Below are positions 1-9,050 of a DNA stretch of 64,000 nt, one piece after another. Each line of letters opens with the position of its first letter. The first letter of the stretch is position 1. A model generated the notes under the pieces. The model saw only the letters and a list, made by a program, of their open reading frames with translations, did not search any database and was not told where the DNA came from. The DNA comes from Tichowtungia aerotolerans (lineage in GTDB: Bacteria; Verrucomicrobiota; Kiritimatiellia; Kiritimatiellales; Tichowtungiaceae). A program made the position numbers and the translations under genes. The stretch is taken from positions 1,058,900 to 1,122,899 of the forward strand of contig NZ_CP047593.1 in the NCBI RefSeq assembly GCF_009905215.1, written 5' to 3'.

Positions 1-368
1 GCGTAACTAAGTCGAACAAGAGAGCCTTTGCCAGTTACTGTAAGTTGATTCCCTCCAGATGACATAAAAAAAGCAATCTCAATTCCGCTATCCACGACCT
101 CTAGCTCATCAAAATACGTGGTTGCGTTATCTGAAAAATCAAAAAGGGTCATTATGTTTTCAATTTCACCTCCGATGTCTTCCCCGTCAATCCATCCCGC
201 AGTACTCCATGACAAGTTTCCATCGTCAGGATACCCAGTGTCACTTCCTGTAAAATAAAACTCTGCATTATTTGTGTCTATATTCATCGTTAATGCGGCT
301 TGGGACTCGAATGCAAGGTAGCAAATTAAGCTTATTAGGCAGGTGAGGCATGAGGTTTTATTCATCAT
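1..368 (-). CDS. Secreted protein, N-terminal part (integron cassette gene)
   Basis: An open frame begins at the ATG at 368 (a second ATG is at 365) and runs off the left edge without a stop, giving 122 codons. The first 25 residues are a signal peptide: a Lys near the start, then a hydrophobic stretch (CLTCLISLICYLAF) and an Ala-containing cleavage region. The mature part (LTMNIDTNNAEFYFTGSDTG) is polar and rich in Asp, Gly, Ser and Thr, like beta-sandwich or autotransporter-type secreted proteins; I recognise no family. The gene starts about 20 bp beyond the attC site and points away from intI, as expected for the second cassette of an integron. The function is unknown. Confidence 0.7.
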   Translation of the reverse strand, partial: MMNKTSCLTCLISLICYLAFESQAALTMNIDTNNAEFYFTGSDTGYPDDGNLSWSTAGWIDGEDIGGEIENIMTLFDFSDNATTYFDELEVVDSGIEIAFFMSSGGNQLTVTGKGSLVRLSY

Positions 369-389
369 TTTTTTATCCTTTTAATGCGA

Positions 390-474
390 ACGTAACAGGC
401 ATCAGCTGCCGGGCGGCCAGCTTCGCCTGAATCAATCCAATGTCAACCCGGTCAGCTGCATGCCATTGTTAGAA
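390..474 (-). other. attC recombination site of an integron cassette
   Basis: The outer ends are a TAAC/GTTA pair. The arms TAACAGGCATCAGCTGCC and its partner near 450-472 pair imperfectly over about 20 bp. The right (plus-strand 3') arm has unpaired extra bases (AT, G, A) that the left arm lacks. In attC sites such extrahelical bases set the orientation, and here they put the top strand on the minus strand. This fits an intI read rightwards and cassettes read leftwards. The R' box is GTTACGT, one base away from GTTRRRY. The call rests on structure plus the neighbouring intI. Confidence 0.75.
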
Positions 475-728
475 CTTGGAGCGACGGGGGCGCTTCAAGT
501 TCGACTCCATTGTGTGCTTCCCCGCATCGCACAGTTTCTACGTGACGCTGTTCCAGTCGCCCCGCACAAAAAAATTCAATTAGTACCTTTCAACGTTGCG
601 GTAATCTTAAAATCCCGGTCGCCATCAACTCCGTTATGCCGCCGGGATTTTAAGATTACCACTCAAACAACTTTTACTCAACTTGTGCGCCCCTTAACAA
701 TCATTACTGGTTCCCCACCAGAGGTTTA
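391..728 (-). mobile_element. Integron cassette 1, without an ORF
   Basis: This is the segment between the attI-type core (724-730) and the attC end (390). In cassette direction only frames of about a dozen codons exist. Instead it holds an imperfect hairpin at 474-502 and the long perfect hairpin at 600-660. It is probably a regulatory or RNA-encoding cassette, or one whose gene decayed. The plus-strand frame at 460-729 runs against cassette direction and is not credible. Confidence 0.55.
600..660. repeat. 19-bp perfect inverted repeat (hairpin)
   Basis: GGTAATCTTAAAATCCCGG (600-618) is repeated in perfect inverse at 642-660 around a 23-nt loop. There is no T-tract on either side, so it is not a typical terminator. 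It lies in the cassette without an ORF. Confidence 0.9.
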
Positions 729-730
729 AC
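724..730 (-). other. Probable attI core site
   Basis: GTTTAAC on the plus strand reads GTTAAAC on the minus strand, a perfect match to the GTTRRRY core. It lies 150 bp upstream of intI, where attI is expected. A second match (GTTGAGT on the minus strand, 676-682) is nearby, so the exact crossover point is uncertain. Confidence 0.5.
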
Positions 731-843
731 CCCGTCGGTCCTTCTAACATATGATTATTAACTAAATTTGGCCGACAACCGGATATTGGAGCGATTTTCG
801 ATCAAAATTAGTTGTTTTTAAGATTTGATATTCGTACTCTTTT

Positions 844-860
844 TCTTGCAAAAAGCAAGA
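844..860. promoter_or_regulatory. Palindrome in front of intI
   Basis: TCTTGC-AAAAA-GCAAGA ends 19 bp before the intI ATG, so a bound protein would block transcription or translation. intI genes are often under LexA control. This is not the proteobacterial LexA box, but it could be the operator of this lineage's own repressor. Confidence 0.45.
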
Positions 861-879
861 ATGATTGCGTAGGGGTGTT

Positions 880-1848
880 ATGGCAAGTAAAATTCTTGAA
901 GAGTCCCGGGATGTGATGCGCCGGCGACGCTATTCAATCCACACGGAGAAAAGCTACATCGGATGGATCAAGCGCTACATCAAGCATTTCAACATGCAGT
1001 CGCGCGACGATCTCCTAGAAGGGGAACGTAAAGTTGAAGAATTTTTAACTCATTTGGCCCGGGAAGAACATGTGGCACCATCCACCCAAAATCAGGCTCT
1101 TAATGCACTTGTCTTTTTCTACAAACACGTCCTGAAACAACCCATGGACGATACGATCAATGCCGAGCGATCTGCGCCCAGAATTAAAGTGCCCGTTGTG
1201 TTAACGCGGGAAGAGGTTGCGAGACTGCTCGATGGCCTGTCCGGCACGCACCTGCTGATCTCGAAACTGCTCTATGGATGCGGACTGCGAATCTCGGAGT
1301 GTCTGCGCCTGCGGGTTCTGGATATTGATTTTGAGATGAAAGCGTTGACGGTTCGCAGCGGCAAAGGCGACAAAGATCGGGTGACAACCTTTCCGCCCAG
1401 TTTAAAAGAGCCCCTGCAAGTTCACCTGCGGCGGGTCAAACAGCTTCATGAGAGGGATTTGGCGGACGGGTTCGGCGAGGTGTATCTGCCGCATGCGCTG
1501 GCGAGAAAATATCAAAATGCTCCGAGCGAGTGGAAATGGCAGTATGTTTTTCCTGCAAAAAGCCGCTCGAAAGATCCGCGTTCCGACAACGTTCGCCGAC
1601 ACCACCTGATGCCGAGTCCGGTGAACCATGCGATTTCGGTGGCCGTGCGGACGGCGGGGATCAACAAGCGGGTGAGTGCGCACACGCTGCGCCATTCGTT
1701 TGCAACGCATTTGCTCCAGCGCGGTACGGATATTCGCACGATTCAGTCACTGCTGGGGCACAAGGATGTGCAGACCACGATGATTTATACGCATGTGCTG
1801 CAGCAGGGCGGCAGTGGTGTTGTGAGTCCGCTGGAGGACTTGAAGTAG
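880..1848 (+). CDS. intI: Integron integrase IntI
   Basis: A tyrosine recombinase of 322 residues, the usual IntI length. It has an N-terminal core-binding domain (residues about 10-90) and a catalytic domain with R137 (GCGLRISE), H268/R271 (HTLRHSF), H294 (LLGHKD) and Y303 (IYTHV). The IntI-specific insertion that separates this family from XerC/D is visible at about 203-225 (ALARKY...[11 protein letters not shown]), as is [11 protein letters not shown]. It catalyses attI x attC and attC x attC recombination. The ATG at 880 is chosen over the upstream TTG because of the GGGG ribosome-binding site just before it. It reads away from the attC site, as in standard integrons. Confidence 0.95.
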   Translation: MASKILEESRDVMRRRRYSIHTEKSYIGWIKRYIKHFNMQSRDDLLEGERKVEEFLTHLAREEHVAPSTQNQALNALVFFYKHVLKQPMDDTINAERSAPRIKVPVVLTREEVARLLDGLSGTHLLISKLLYGCGLRISECLRLRVLDIDFEMKALTVRSGKGDKDRVTTFPPSLKEPLQVHLRRVKQLHERDLADGFGEVYLPHALARKYQNAPSEWKWQYVFPAKSRSKDPRSDNVRRHHLMPSPVNHAISVAVRTAGINKRVSAHTLRHSFATHLLQRGTDIRTIQSLLGHKDVQTTMIYTHVLQQGGSGVVSPLEDLK

Positions 1849-1859
1849 TTTTACACAGC

Positions 1860-2006
1860 GATGCAACCCATCTGCTGGAAAACGGCACCAACATTCGCGC
1901 GGTACAGGAGCTGATGGGACACAAAGACGTCAAAACGACCGAAATCTACACGCATGTGATGGACAAGGACATCAACGCCGTCCAGAGCCCTCTGGACGCG
2001 TTGTGA
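1860..2006 (+). pseudogene. C-terminal remnant of a second integron integrase
   Basis: Twelve bases after the intI stop, about 48 codons resume with [33 protein letters not shown] and SPLDAL. This is the last part of an integron integrase with the catalytic His and Tyr, but diverged from the intact copy (LQRGTD against LENGTN). The N-terminal 270 residues are missing. It marks a past recombination or replacement between two integrases. Confidence 0.85.
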
Positions 2007-2152
2007 GAATTGTAAAAATAGTTTCAGGCGGTCAGACAGGGACGGATCAGGCGGCGCTTAATGCCGCGATTGACTGCGGCGTGCCGCAGACCTTCGCGGG
2101 CATTACAGCCCGGGCGCCTGCAAATTCCAATTACGGAACGATGTTTCCATAA
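2003..2152 (+). pseudogene. Truncated molybdenum-carrier / YpsA-like gene
   Basis: A GTG overlapping the end of the integrase remnant opens RIVKIVSGGQTGTDQAALNA, the nucleotide-binding N-terminus of the putative molybdenum carrier family (PF12694, related to YpsA/SLOG proteins). After the CGVPQ segment the expected GGWCPKGR-type continuation is gone. The frame runs about 15 unrelated codons into the convergent glycosidase gene and stops. Only about 30 of the usual 150 or so residues remain. Confidence 0.7.
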
Positions 2153-5100
2153 ACCAGTGAGCCTGCCCCCGGAACCGAAACACTTCTCTCAAATACATTC
2201 CCGATAATCCGCAATCCGTCAACGGTTCCGGCAGACTGCAGGTGAACCGTTTCCGTGCGTACCCGGCAGGCCGAACTTTCAAGCGATACATCGGAACCAT
2301 TGCGCAGATACAAATCGGTGTAATTAACCCTGAACAGCGAGTTTTCAATTCGCACAGCCGCGGCGTGCACAGCGTCGTAATCGAAAGAAACCGCTTTTTC
2401 ATTCAGGTCGAAATAGCAGTTCCGAACCAGCACATCGGTGCTGCTGCGCGTCGGATCGGTGAATGCCAGCCCGGCAACGTCCGCATGATCGATGTGCGTA
2501 TTCAGAATCTGATGCCCGCCCGCTCCGGAAATACTGACGCCGAGGCCGCCGCTCATATAACTGCTGTCGATGACGCAGTCGCGTCCCTGCAAAACGGCCG
2601 CCCAGCCGCCCGGGTGGTGGACGTTGCAGTTCCGCACAATATTGCGCGCAGAATCGAACCCCATCACCAGCGCATTTCCGGAGACCAGATCAAACCGTAC
2701 CCGATCGAATACGCTGTCGGTCATCCGGGAAAGATAAACGGCGTGATCAACTGAATACCCAAGGTCCGACCGACCGACAAAAAGAAGTTTTGCCATTCGG
2801 ACACCGGATACCGGCACCGGGGTCACCAGCATTGCAGTCAGGTTGGTTCCCGCAACAATTTTTGAACCGACATTGCCGAATCCAACTCCCAGCAAGGTGA
2901 TCCCGCTGTTTTCCAGCCGAAGCGGTTCGATGATTTTATAGCCGCCGATCGGCAAATAGACCGTGTCGCCCGGCCGGGCGGCATCGAGCGCGGCCTGTAG
3001 CGCGGCGGTATCATCGGCCGATCCATTCCCGACGGCTCCATACGCCTTAACATCCAGAACGTCACCGACCTCCGGCATCTGGATTGAATCCGTTCGCGCC
3101 CCCGCGCCGGCATCATCCGGCCACGCAGTTACACCGAAGAGATTACTGACCGACTGCGAAGAAGTCCCGGGAGCAGCCTGGGTTCCAGCGGCAAACCGGT
3201 TATCCGTGAGGGCAAGATAATCCGTCGATCCCTGCGTCTCGATATGCTGACCGGAAACCGGCGAAGGTGTCCTGAAATCATTATCCCGGAAAGCAACTCT
3301 GTTGCAGTTTACAAGCAGAACATCCGCCGCCCCGTTTCCGTCAAACCGGCAGCGATCAAGCGACGCAAAGGAATCGAAGGCGGTGTCGTGCTCAAACGCC
3401 ACGCCATATTCCGTGTTGTTCAGGAACGAACAGTCGGTTACCGCAAGGGAAAGAGCCGACCCCAGGACGTTTGAAACACTCAGGCCGGTGGTGCAGTTTT
3501 CGATCACGCAGTTGCGGTAGAGGTTGCCCGAATAAAGCTCTTCGCGAATGCCCAGACCGCCGTTCACATGAACCCCATCAATATAGGAATCGCTCGAGCC
3601 CAGCCGCAGCGCATAGCCCTGCACGGCAATATCCAGGTTGACGAACCAGTTGACCCATGACTCTTCGAACGTTCCGGTCCAGCGCGAATAAATGCCGTCA
3701 CCTGTTGCGTTCGTGATGGTTACATGGGCTATGCGTCCCGACAGGAAATCCTGCAGGTCCAAAGCACAATCTATCGTAACGCCCTGATCGGCCCCGCCGT
3801 CGAACACCAGATTTTCGATCGTTACCACGCCGCCTTCATTATCCGGCGTCTGCACCATACCGGACATACTCGACTGCGCGACAATCCTGCTGCCCGGCTC
3901 TCCCAGCAGGCTGATGCGCCTGGTTACCGTAAGCGGCGATGAAATATTGTAGGTGCCTGCCGGGAACCAGACGAGGCCGCCGCCCTTGGCGGTCCTGGCA
4001 TTGATGGCCGACTGGATGGCGACGGTATCATCGCTTACACCATTGCCCTGCGCACCGTACGCGGTGACTGAATTCAGGTCATAATCAGTTGGAACCACAA
4101 CCGCCTGCTGCCCGTCGGCGTCAATCACCAGCCGCACAAACCGGGCAGGCCCGCCCGTCGAAATTGAATAGACGATCGATTCAAAATCCCCGGCCGCCGG
4201 ATTGGTTGCAATGACGGAAACAAAGGCGTTGGTCCAGTCGCCCGTAACAAGATTGGTTGTGGTCTGCACATTATATTTCAGCCAGGCATCATTGGTGCGC
4301 CGGAGGTGCGAAAAGGTTACTGTCCCCCCGTCCGACCCGATGGCAGGCAGTGCGGCGAAGTCGTCGCCCAGCGCATACTCAACCAGATTGACGACACCGT
4401 CGCCGTCGGAATCTTCATTTGCGGAATCTGCGCCCAGCCCGAGGCTGACTGCCCAACTGGCGTAGCTGTACGGCTCGGGCGACGTGATTCCTGCCACCGT
4501 AACGCATCCTCCCTGATCGACAAAATAATTCGTTGAAACCCCGGCCACCTCAAGCGCAATGGCGTCATACGTTCCCGGCGCCAGGTCCACCAGACCGCCC
4601 TGCCCGTCCGGCATCTGCACCTGTCTAAATGCGATGTGATTGGTCAAACAATAAACCGCCGCCAGCGCCGCATCGTTTTTCTGCCCCGGCAACGCCAACA
4701 CAGCATTCGTAAAGCTGGAGTTGAACTGAATGGTCCAAGGCTCAAGCTGCCCGCTGTCGGGGACATAAAAAGTTCCGAGGAATCCGTCGTCCGAAGCACC
4801 GACAATCATCCGGTTCCCGGCATATTTAAAGTTCTGAAGCGTCAGCACAACATTCGATGCGCTGGATAAGCCGCCGGTCCACTGCAGACTTCCGTCCACC
4901 AGCAGGACCGTCGAGTTCGCGGTCACCTCAATGTCTCCGCCTACAACGGCCGTCCCATACGTCCGCGTATCCCAGCGTCCGCCATTCAGAATCAAGGTTC
5001 CGCCCAGATCGCCGCTGCCTTTGTTATACAGCACCGCGCCGGAATCGAGTTGAAGAGAATCACCGGCAAACGGTCCGTAATCGCCCAGCCCCAAGAGGTT

Positions 5101-6474
5101 GGCACTCGAAGAATCATCATGAATATAATCGTTACCGGCAAACGGGGCATTGGTTGGATCACCCCAGATTTCTGAATTCCAGTCCGCATTGCCGGTCACA
5201 GCGGAATTGATCACCGCCCGGTCGATGCGTGTATTGCTCAGGATCCGCGCCGCCTCTTCCAGCACCGGCTGATAAGGAACATACGCAGTGTGGGGGTACG
5301 GATTGTTAACGATATCCGGCACTTTGATTTCAAGATGACGGCCGTACCCGGTGATGCCGTTGCGGATCAGCGTTTCAAACTCTTCCGCCGTGCGCGGCAC
5401 GCCGTCCGTACCGTTGAGCGAACTGACCGTCCCACTTTCATATCCGACAAAAGCGGAATCACGCACGTCCCACTGCAACGCAGTAAAATTGCTCGAAGGC
5501 TTATCGTCGATCCGGTCCGGATCACCCCACAGGCTGACACTGTCGCTTAAACCGCAGTTACGCACCACACCCCACACACCTTTTTCAGCAACATGCCGCT
5601 GCAGGAAATAGTCCCGGATTTCTTCCGCCGCATCCATCTGCTGTTCCGAACTGTACGAAACAACCGTACCGTTTTCATAGCCCTGCGATCCGGTAGCATT
5701 GTGCAGCCCAACCCCGACCGTTGCATTGCTGAAAATCTGCAGGTGCGCATCAATGCTGCGCTTCCAGGCATCAATATATTTCGTGGAAGTATACGCCAGA
5801 TTGGAATCGAAATTGAAATCCACCGCCCGGGAGGCATTCCAGTTCACATTAAAATTCACCTCCACTCCGCCGCTGACCGACGGACCGCACACGTTCACAA
5901 ACGCAATGCACGATTCGTCGCCATAACGCAACGCAATCTTCAAGAGGGCATTGTCGAGCCGCGCATTGTAAACCGCGCCCCACGGAAGCGGCATGCGGCT
6001 GACTTTATAGGTATCAGAGCCGACTGGCACCTCCCACATCATGGTGGACCACTCGCTCCATCCGACATTACCGTGGACAAAATCAATGCATTCCACATCC
6101 GCACGGTCAATCAGCCACTGCGGCGACATCACCCCGGCCTGCATGCCGATAATGATCTTCTTCCCGTGCTGTTTGACCGCATTAAAGGCGTTGTCCAACT
6201 GCCGCCATTCAAACTGATCCTGACCCGTCTCCAGTTCGTTCCACTGCTGGTAATAGGCAATCCCTTTAATGTACGGGAGAGCCAGCGCCGCATTCATTTT
6301 ATCAGTAAAGGCCGGCTCCTCACGGGAAGTGCCGTACATGAGCATATAAATGCCGTCACCCTCTTCATAAACAAGATCGACCGGCGGATTCCAGTCCTGT
6401 GCCCAAAGGCTCAAACCGGCGGTTAACAACAACACGCTGACTGAAAATCTGCTCATTGAATCCCTGTTTTTCAT
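2131..6474 (-). CDS. Multidomain secreted glycosidase with two pectate-lyase-type beta-helices
   Basis: 1447 residues. The start at 6474 (MKNRDSMSRF) is chosen because it gives a signal peptide (FSVSVLLLTAGLSLWAQ); the longer frame would run into the sulfatase gene. Residues about 30-430 look like a TIM-barrel glycosidase, with a substrate-cleft pattern (YYQQWNELETG, IIIGMQAG) but no family I can name. About 450-640 is Gly/Asn-rich beta structure. About 690-705 holds the DSDGDGVVNLVEYALG segment typical of secreted PVC proteins. Two pectate_lyase_3-type right-handed helices begin near 797 (SVTAYGAQGNGVSDDT) and 1136 (DVKAYGAVGNGSADDT). It probably attacks a plant- or algal-type uronic or rhamnose-containing polymer outside the cytoplasm. 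A LacI-type operator lies 47 bp upstream. Confidence 0.75.
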   Translation of the reverse strand: MKNRDSMSRFSVSVLLLTAGLSLWAQDWNPPVDLVYEEGDGIYMLMYGTSREEPAFTDKMNAALALPYIKGIAYYQQWNELETGQDQFEWRQLDNAFNAVKQHGKKIIIGMQAGVMSPQWLIDRADVECIDFVHGNVGWSEWSTMMWEVPVGSDTYKVSRMPLPWGAVYNARLDNALLKIALRYGDESCIAFVNVCGPSVSGGVEVNFNVNWNASRAVDFNFDSNLAYTSTKYIDAWKRSIDAHLQIFSNATVGVGLHNATGSQGYENGTVVSYSSEQQMDAAEEIRDYFLQRHVAEKGVWGVVRNCGLSDSVSLWGDPDRIDDKPSSNFTALQWDVRDSAFVGYESGTVSSLNGTDGVPRTAEEFETLIRNGITGYGRHLEIKVPDIVNNPYPHTAYVPYQPVLEEAARILSNTRIDRAVINSAVTGNADWNSEIWGDPTNAPFAGNDYIHDDSSSANLLGLGDYGPFAGDSLQLDSGAVLYNKGSGDLGGTLILNGGRWDTRTYGTAVVGGDIEVTANSTVLLVDGSLQWTGGLSSASNVVLTLQNFKYAGNRMIVGASDDGFLGTFYVPDSGQLEPWTIQFNSSFTNAVLALPGQKNDAALAAVYCLTNHIAFRQVQMPDGQGGLVDLAPGTYDAIALEVAGVSTNYFVDQGGCVTVAGITSPEPYSYASWAVSLGLGADSANEDSDGDGVVNLVEYALGDDFAALPAIGSDGGTVTFSHLRRTNDAWLKYNVQTTTNLVTGDWTNAFVSVIATNPAAGDFESIVYSISTGGPARFVRLVIDADGQQAVVVPTDYDLNSVTAYGAQGNGVSDDTVAIQSAINARTAKGGGLVWFPAGTYNISSPLTVTRRISLLGEPGSRIVAQSSMSGMVQTPDNEGGVVTIENLVFDGGADQGVTIDCALDLQDFLSGRIAHVTITNATGDGIYSRWTGTFEESWVNWFVNLDIAVQGYALRLGSSDSYIDGVHVNGGLGIREELYSGNLYRNCVIENCTTGLSVSNVLGSALSLAVTDCSFLNNTEYGVAFEHDTAFDSFASLDRCRFDGNGAADVLLVNCNRVAFRDNDFRTPSPVSGQHIETQGSTDYLALTDNRFAAGTQAAPGTSSQSVSNLFGVTAWPDDAGAGARTDSIQMPEVGDVLDVKAYGAVGNGSADDTAALQAALDAARPGDTVYLPIGGYKIIEPLRLENSGITLLGVGFGNVGSKIVAGTNLTAMLVTPVPVSGVRMAKLLFVGRSDLGYSVDHAVYLSRMTDSVFDRVRFDLVSGNALVMGFDSARNIVRNCNVHHPGGWAAVLQGRDCVIDSSYMSGGLGVSISGAGGHQILNTHIDHADVAGLAFTDPTRSSTDVLVRNCYFDLNEKAVSFDYDAVHAAAVRIENSLFRVNYTDLYLRNGSDVSLESSACRVRTETVHLQSAGTVDGLRIIGNVFERSVSVPGAGSLVYGNIVP

Positions 6475-6520
6475 TGGCCGACCAGCTCTTTCACGGCAAG
6501 CCTTCCTGTCTTTACTATAA

Positions 6521-6536
6521 TACCAACGCTTGTGTA
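6521..6536. promoter_or_regulatory. LacI-type operator candidate, glycosidase gene
   Basis: TACCAACGCTTGTGTA, 47 bp before the start at 6474. It shares CCAACGNTTG with the sites at 8021 and 9051. Confidence 0.6.
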
Positions 6537-6554
6537 GAGAATGCTTGCCATCTG

Positions 6555-7988
6555 TCAATAAGAAGAGCGTTCGCGGATCTGGTTTAACTGACGCAGCATG
6601 GAACGAACCCGTTCGGGGTGCCGAGCATACAGGTTGTCGTCCTGATGCAGGTCGTCGGAAAGTTTGTAAAGCTGCCCCGGCGTTCCGCCCTTTCCCGTGC
6701 TGGTGTAGTCGCCTTCGTGTTCGACATCCAGGTAGATCCATTCACCCTGACGAAGCGCATGGAAGCCGGCGCGGCTCTGCAGCACAATCGGCTCGTCAGG
6801 AGCCTTCCCGCCTTTGAGCGCATCCAGAATATTGCGACTGTCTTCCGCCGCGCCTTCGGGCACAGGAGTATCCAATAGATCGGCAAACGCCGCCAGCAGA
6901 TCGGTTTGGCAGATCACCTCATCCGACACCATCCCCGGTTTCACGGTTCCCGGCCAGCAAATCAGGAATGGAATGCGCAAACCGCCCTCCAGAGCATCGC
7001 CTTTATCGCCGCGCAGCGGCACGTTGGGGTTATAATAAATATTGTTATTCTTGAAATGTCCGTTGTTTACAGAAATTCCGCCATTGTCGCTGGTCAAAAT
7101 TACAATTGTATTTTCGGCGATGCCCTGTTTTTCCAAGGTGTGGAAAATGCGGCCGACACCGTCGTCAAACTGCATCACAAAATCGCCGTAGAGTCCGGCG
7201 TCGGATTTGCCGTGATAATCCGGATGCGGCGAGAACGGCGTGTGCGGCTCAATCGCTGCATAATAAAGGAAAAAAGGTTTGGGGTTGGCAGTTTGGGGGT
7301 GGCAGTTTTCGACAATAAAGTCACAAGCTCTCTGCGCGAGTTCACGGCCGGCTTCTTCCTGCTTGTAGGAGGCCGCTGTGCCGCCGTGCTGAACCGGCAT
7401 GCCGCCGCCCTTCGGCCATTCAAGAGAAAGCGGGTCGGCGGGGTCGAGGTTGTAAACGTGCCTATTTTCAATATAGACATACGGTGGATAAAAATGACTG
7501 ACCGGCATCCCGAAAAAGGTGTCGAATCCGATTTCACACGGCCCCTTCGGAATGTCTGCATTCCAGTCGAGATCTTTCTGCCCGCGGTCGCCGAAGCCGA
7601 TATGCCACTTACCGATGGCTGCCGTTTTATAACCGGCCGTTTTAAAAAGGTCCGCAATCGTAAAATCATCCGGATCAATCAGCGCGGGCGTATTGCCGAC
7701 CACACCTTTTTTGAGCCAGGTCCGCCACGGATAGCGGCCGGTCAGCAAACTGTAGCGCGCCGGAGTACAGACCGATGCCGCCGTATAGGCCTGCGTGAAG
7801 CGGCAGCCCTCCTCCGCCAATCGATCACAGTTCGGCGTTTCAATGCGCCCCTCACCGCCATAGCAGCTCAAATCGCCATACCCCAGATCATCTGCCACAA
7901 TCAGCACCACATTGGGATGCCCTGCAACAGCAATACCAGCGGCAAAACACAGAATCGCCGTTATTTTCAACGTGAACAGTCGTTTCAT
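6555..7988 (-). CDS. Family S1 sulfatase, exported
   Basis: 477 residues from the ATG at 7988 (MKRLFTLKITAILCFAAG, a clear signal peptide). The metal site VADDLGYGD (about 31-39) and the maturation motif C74-T-P-A-R are present, so this is a Cys-type sulfatase that needs formylglycine formation. SNDGG-like TSDNGG and KWHIG are also present. It removes sulfate esters from a glycan in the periplasm or outside. The maturase gene is not in this window. It lies between the LacI repressor and the large glycosidase on the same strand, with a repressor-type operator just upstream, so it is probably induced by the same sugar. Confidence 0.93.
   Translation of the reverse strand: MKRLFTLKITAILCFAAGIAVAGHPNVVLIVADDLGYGDLSCYGGEGRIETPNCDRLAEEGCRFTQAYTAASVCTPARYSLLTGRYPWRTWLKKGVVGNTPALIDPDDFTIADLFKTAGYKTAAIGKWHIGFGDRGQKDLDWNADIPKGPCEIGFDTFFGMPVSHFYPPYVYIENRHVYNLDPADPLSLEWPKGGGMPVQHGGTAASYKQEEAGRELAQRACDFIVENCHPQTANPKPFFLYYAAIEPHTPFSPHPDYHGKSDAGLYGDFVMQFDDGVGRIFHTLEKQGIAENTIVILTSDNGGISVNNGHFKNNNIYYNPNVPLRGDKGDALEGGLRIPFLICWPGTVKPGMVSDEVICQTDLLAAFADLLDTPVPEGAAEDSRNILDALKGGKAPDEPIVLQSRAGFHALRQGEWIYLDVEHEGDYTSTGKGGTPGQLYKLSDDLHQDDNLYARHPERVRSMLRQLNQIRERSSY
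7131..7145. repeat. Dispersed near-palindrome TTCCA-N5-TGGAA
   Basis: TTCCAAGGTGTGGAA inside the sulfatase gene, read there as Phe-His-Thr-Leu-Glu. Confidence 0.7.
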
Positions 7989-8020
7989 CAGGTCGCATTC
8001 CAAGTACAAAAAACAGCTAA

Positions 8021-8035
8021 TGCCAACGTTTGTAC
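8021..8035. promoter_or_regulatory. LacI-type operator candidate, sulfatase gene
   Basis: TGCCAACGTTTGTAC, 33 bp upstream of the sulfatase start. Confidence 0.6.
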
Positions 8036-8075
8036 AAAAGGGCGGGCCAAAACACAATCCTTTAATTGAAAAACC

Positions 8076-9038
8076 TCAAAACCGTCCGTTGAGAACCTGA
8101 TACTCCGCAATCGGCAAGATCGGCTCCGGGCGGGATGCACTGCCATCCAGCGCGGCAAAAAGATGATCAAGGGCGGCATCGGCCATGCCGTCATAATCCT
8201 GAACCGCCACAATCACTTTCTCCGACGGAGAGGGCTCGCCCTGCCAATCATCAAAACACCCCGATACCAGCTGTTTGTCATTGAACAGCTGCAGGTTTTC
8301 GGCGAGAAAATCCTGAACCACATCCTGCGAAGATGCCAGCACTCCAATTCGAGTCTGTCCATCCATCAGCTTTTTCCAGCCCTCGCCCCCCGGCGACGCA
8401 TCGACCACCGGAATCCCCGCAGCAGTCGCCGCCTGCACCACGCCATTGTAACGCTGCAATTCAACCGGATTCTTATCGCGAGCAAAAAGCACAATAAACT
8501 CTTCCACGCCCTCTTTCAGACAACGCTCTACCAGCCCCGAGGCCGCCGCCATGTTATCTGAAGAAATCACTGTCACATCCACCGATGTCACCGGCACATC
8601 AATAAACACCACGGGAAAGTTCATCTCCAGCAACCGTCGAACAGAAGAAACATCTTTGATGTCGCGACGATTAATCACCGCCCCGGCAGCCAGACCTGAC
8701 CCCATGTTATCGATCAGCCGGTCAAAGTCCTGCTGCCGTCCATGATGAACAGCAATGGCAGTGTCATAGCCCTTCTGGGCAGCAGCAATACTGGCGCGTT
8801 CAGCGATCTTCCAGTCAATGGAAGTTCCCAGCGCCGGCACCACAAACCAGAAAATGTGAGAGTGCCCCTGCTTTAAAAGACGGGCTGCCAGATTGGGCTG
8901 ATAGCCCATCTTGCGAGCCACTTCCTGTACCCGCTCCGTGGTTTCCTTGCTGATACGCGGATCGTTTTTAATCGCCCGGGATACCGTCGAGGCATCCACT
9001 CCGCACATTTGCGCCAAATCTTTTAACTTCACCTTCAT
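8076..9038 (-). CDS. LacI-family transcriptional repressor
   Basis: 320 residues. An N-terminal LacI HTH (VKLKDLAQMCGVDASTVSRA, residues 3-22) and hinge (NLAARLLKQG) are followed by a periplasmic-binding-protein-like sugar sensor, with ASSQDVVQDF as the part that usually precedes the effector-binding Asp. It probably represses the flanking cluster, because matching operators lie before its own gene, the sulfatase and the large glycosidase. The effector is likely a sugar released from the target glycan (inference). Confidence 0.92.
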   Translation of the reverse strand: MKVKLKDLAQMCGVDASTVSRAIKNDPRISKETTERVQEVARKMGYQPNLAARLLKQGHSHIFWFVVPALGTSIDWKIAERASIAAAQKGYDTAIAVHHGRQQDFDRLIDNMGSGLAAGAVINRRDIKDVSSVRRLLEMNFPVVFIDVPVTSVDVTVISSDNMAAASGLVERCLKEGVEEFIVLFARDKNPVELQRYNGVVQAATAAGIPVVDASPGGEGWKKLMDGQTRIGVLASSQDVVQDFLAENLQLFNDKQLVSGCFDDWQGEPSPSEKVIVAVQDYDGMADAALDHLFAALDGSASRPEPILPIAEYQVLNGRF

Positions 9039-9050
9039 TGCTCAGAATAT

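Noticed and set aside
460-729. 89-codon plus-strand ORF in the integron region
   Set aside because: It starts inside attC, crosses the perfect hairpin, runs against cassette direction and has no ribosome-binding site.
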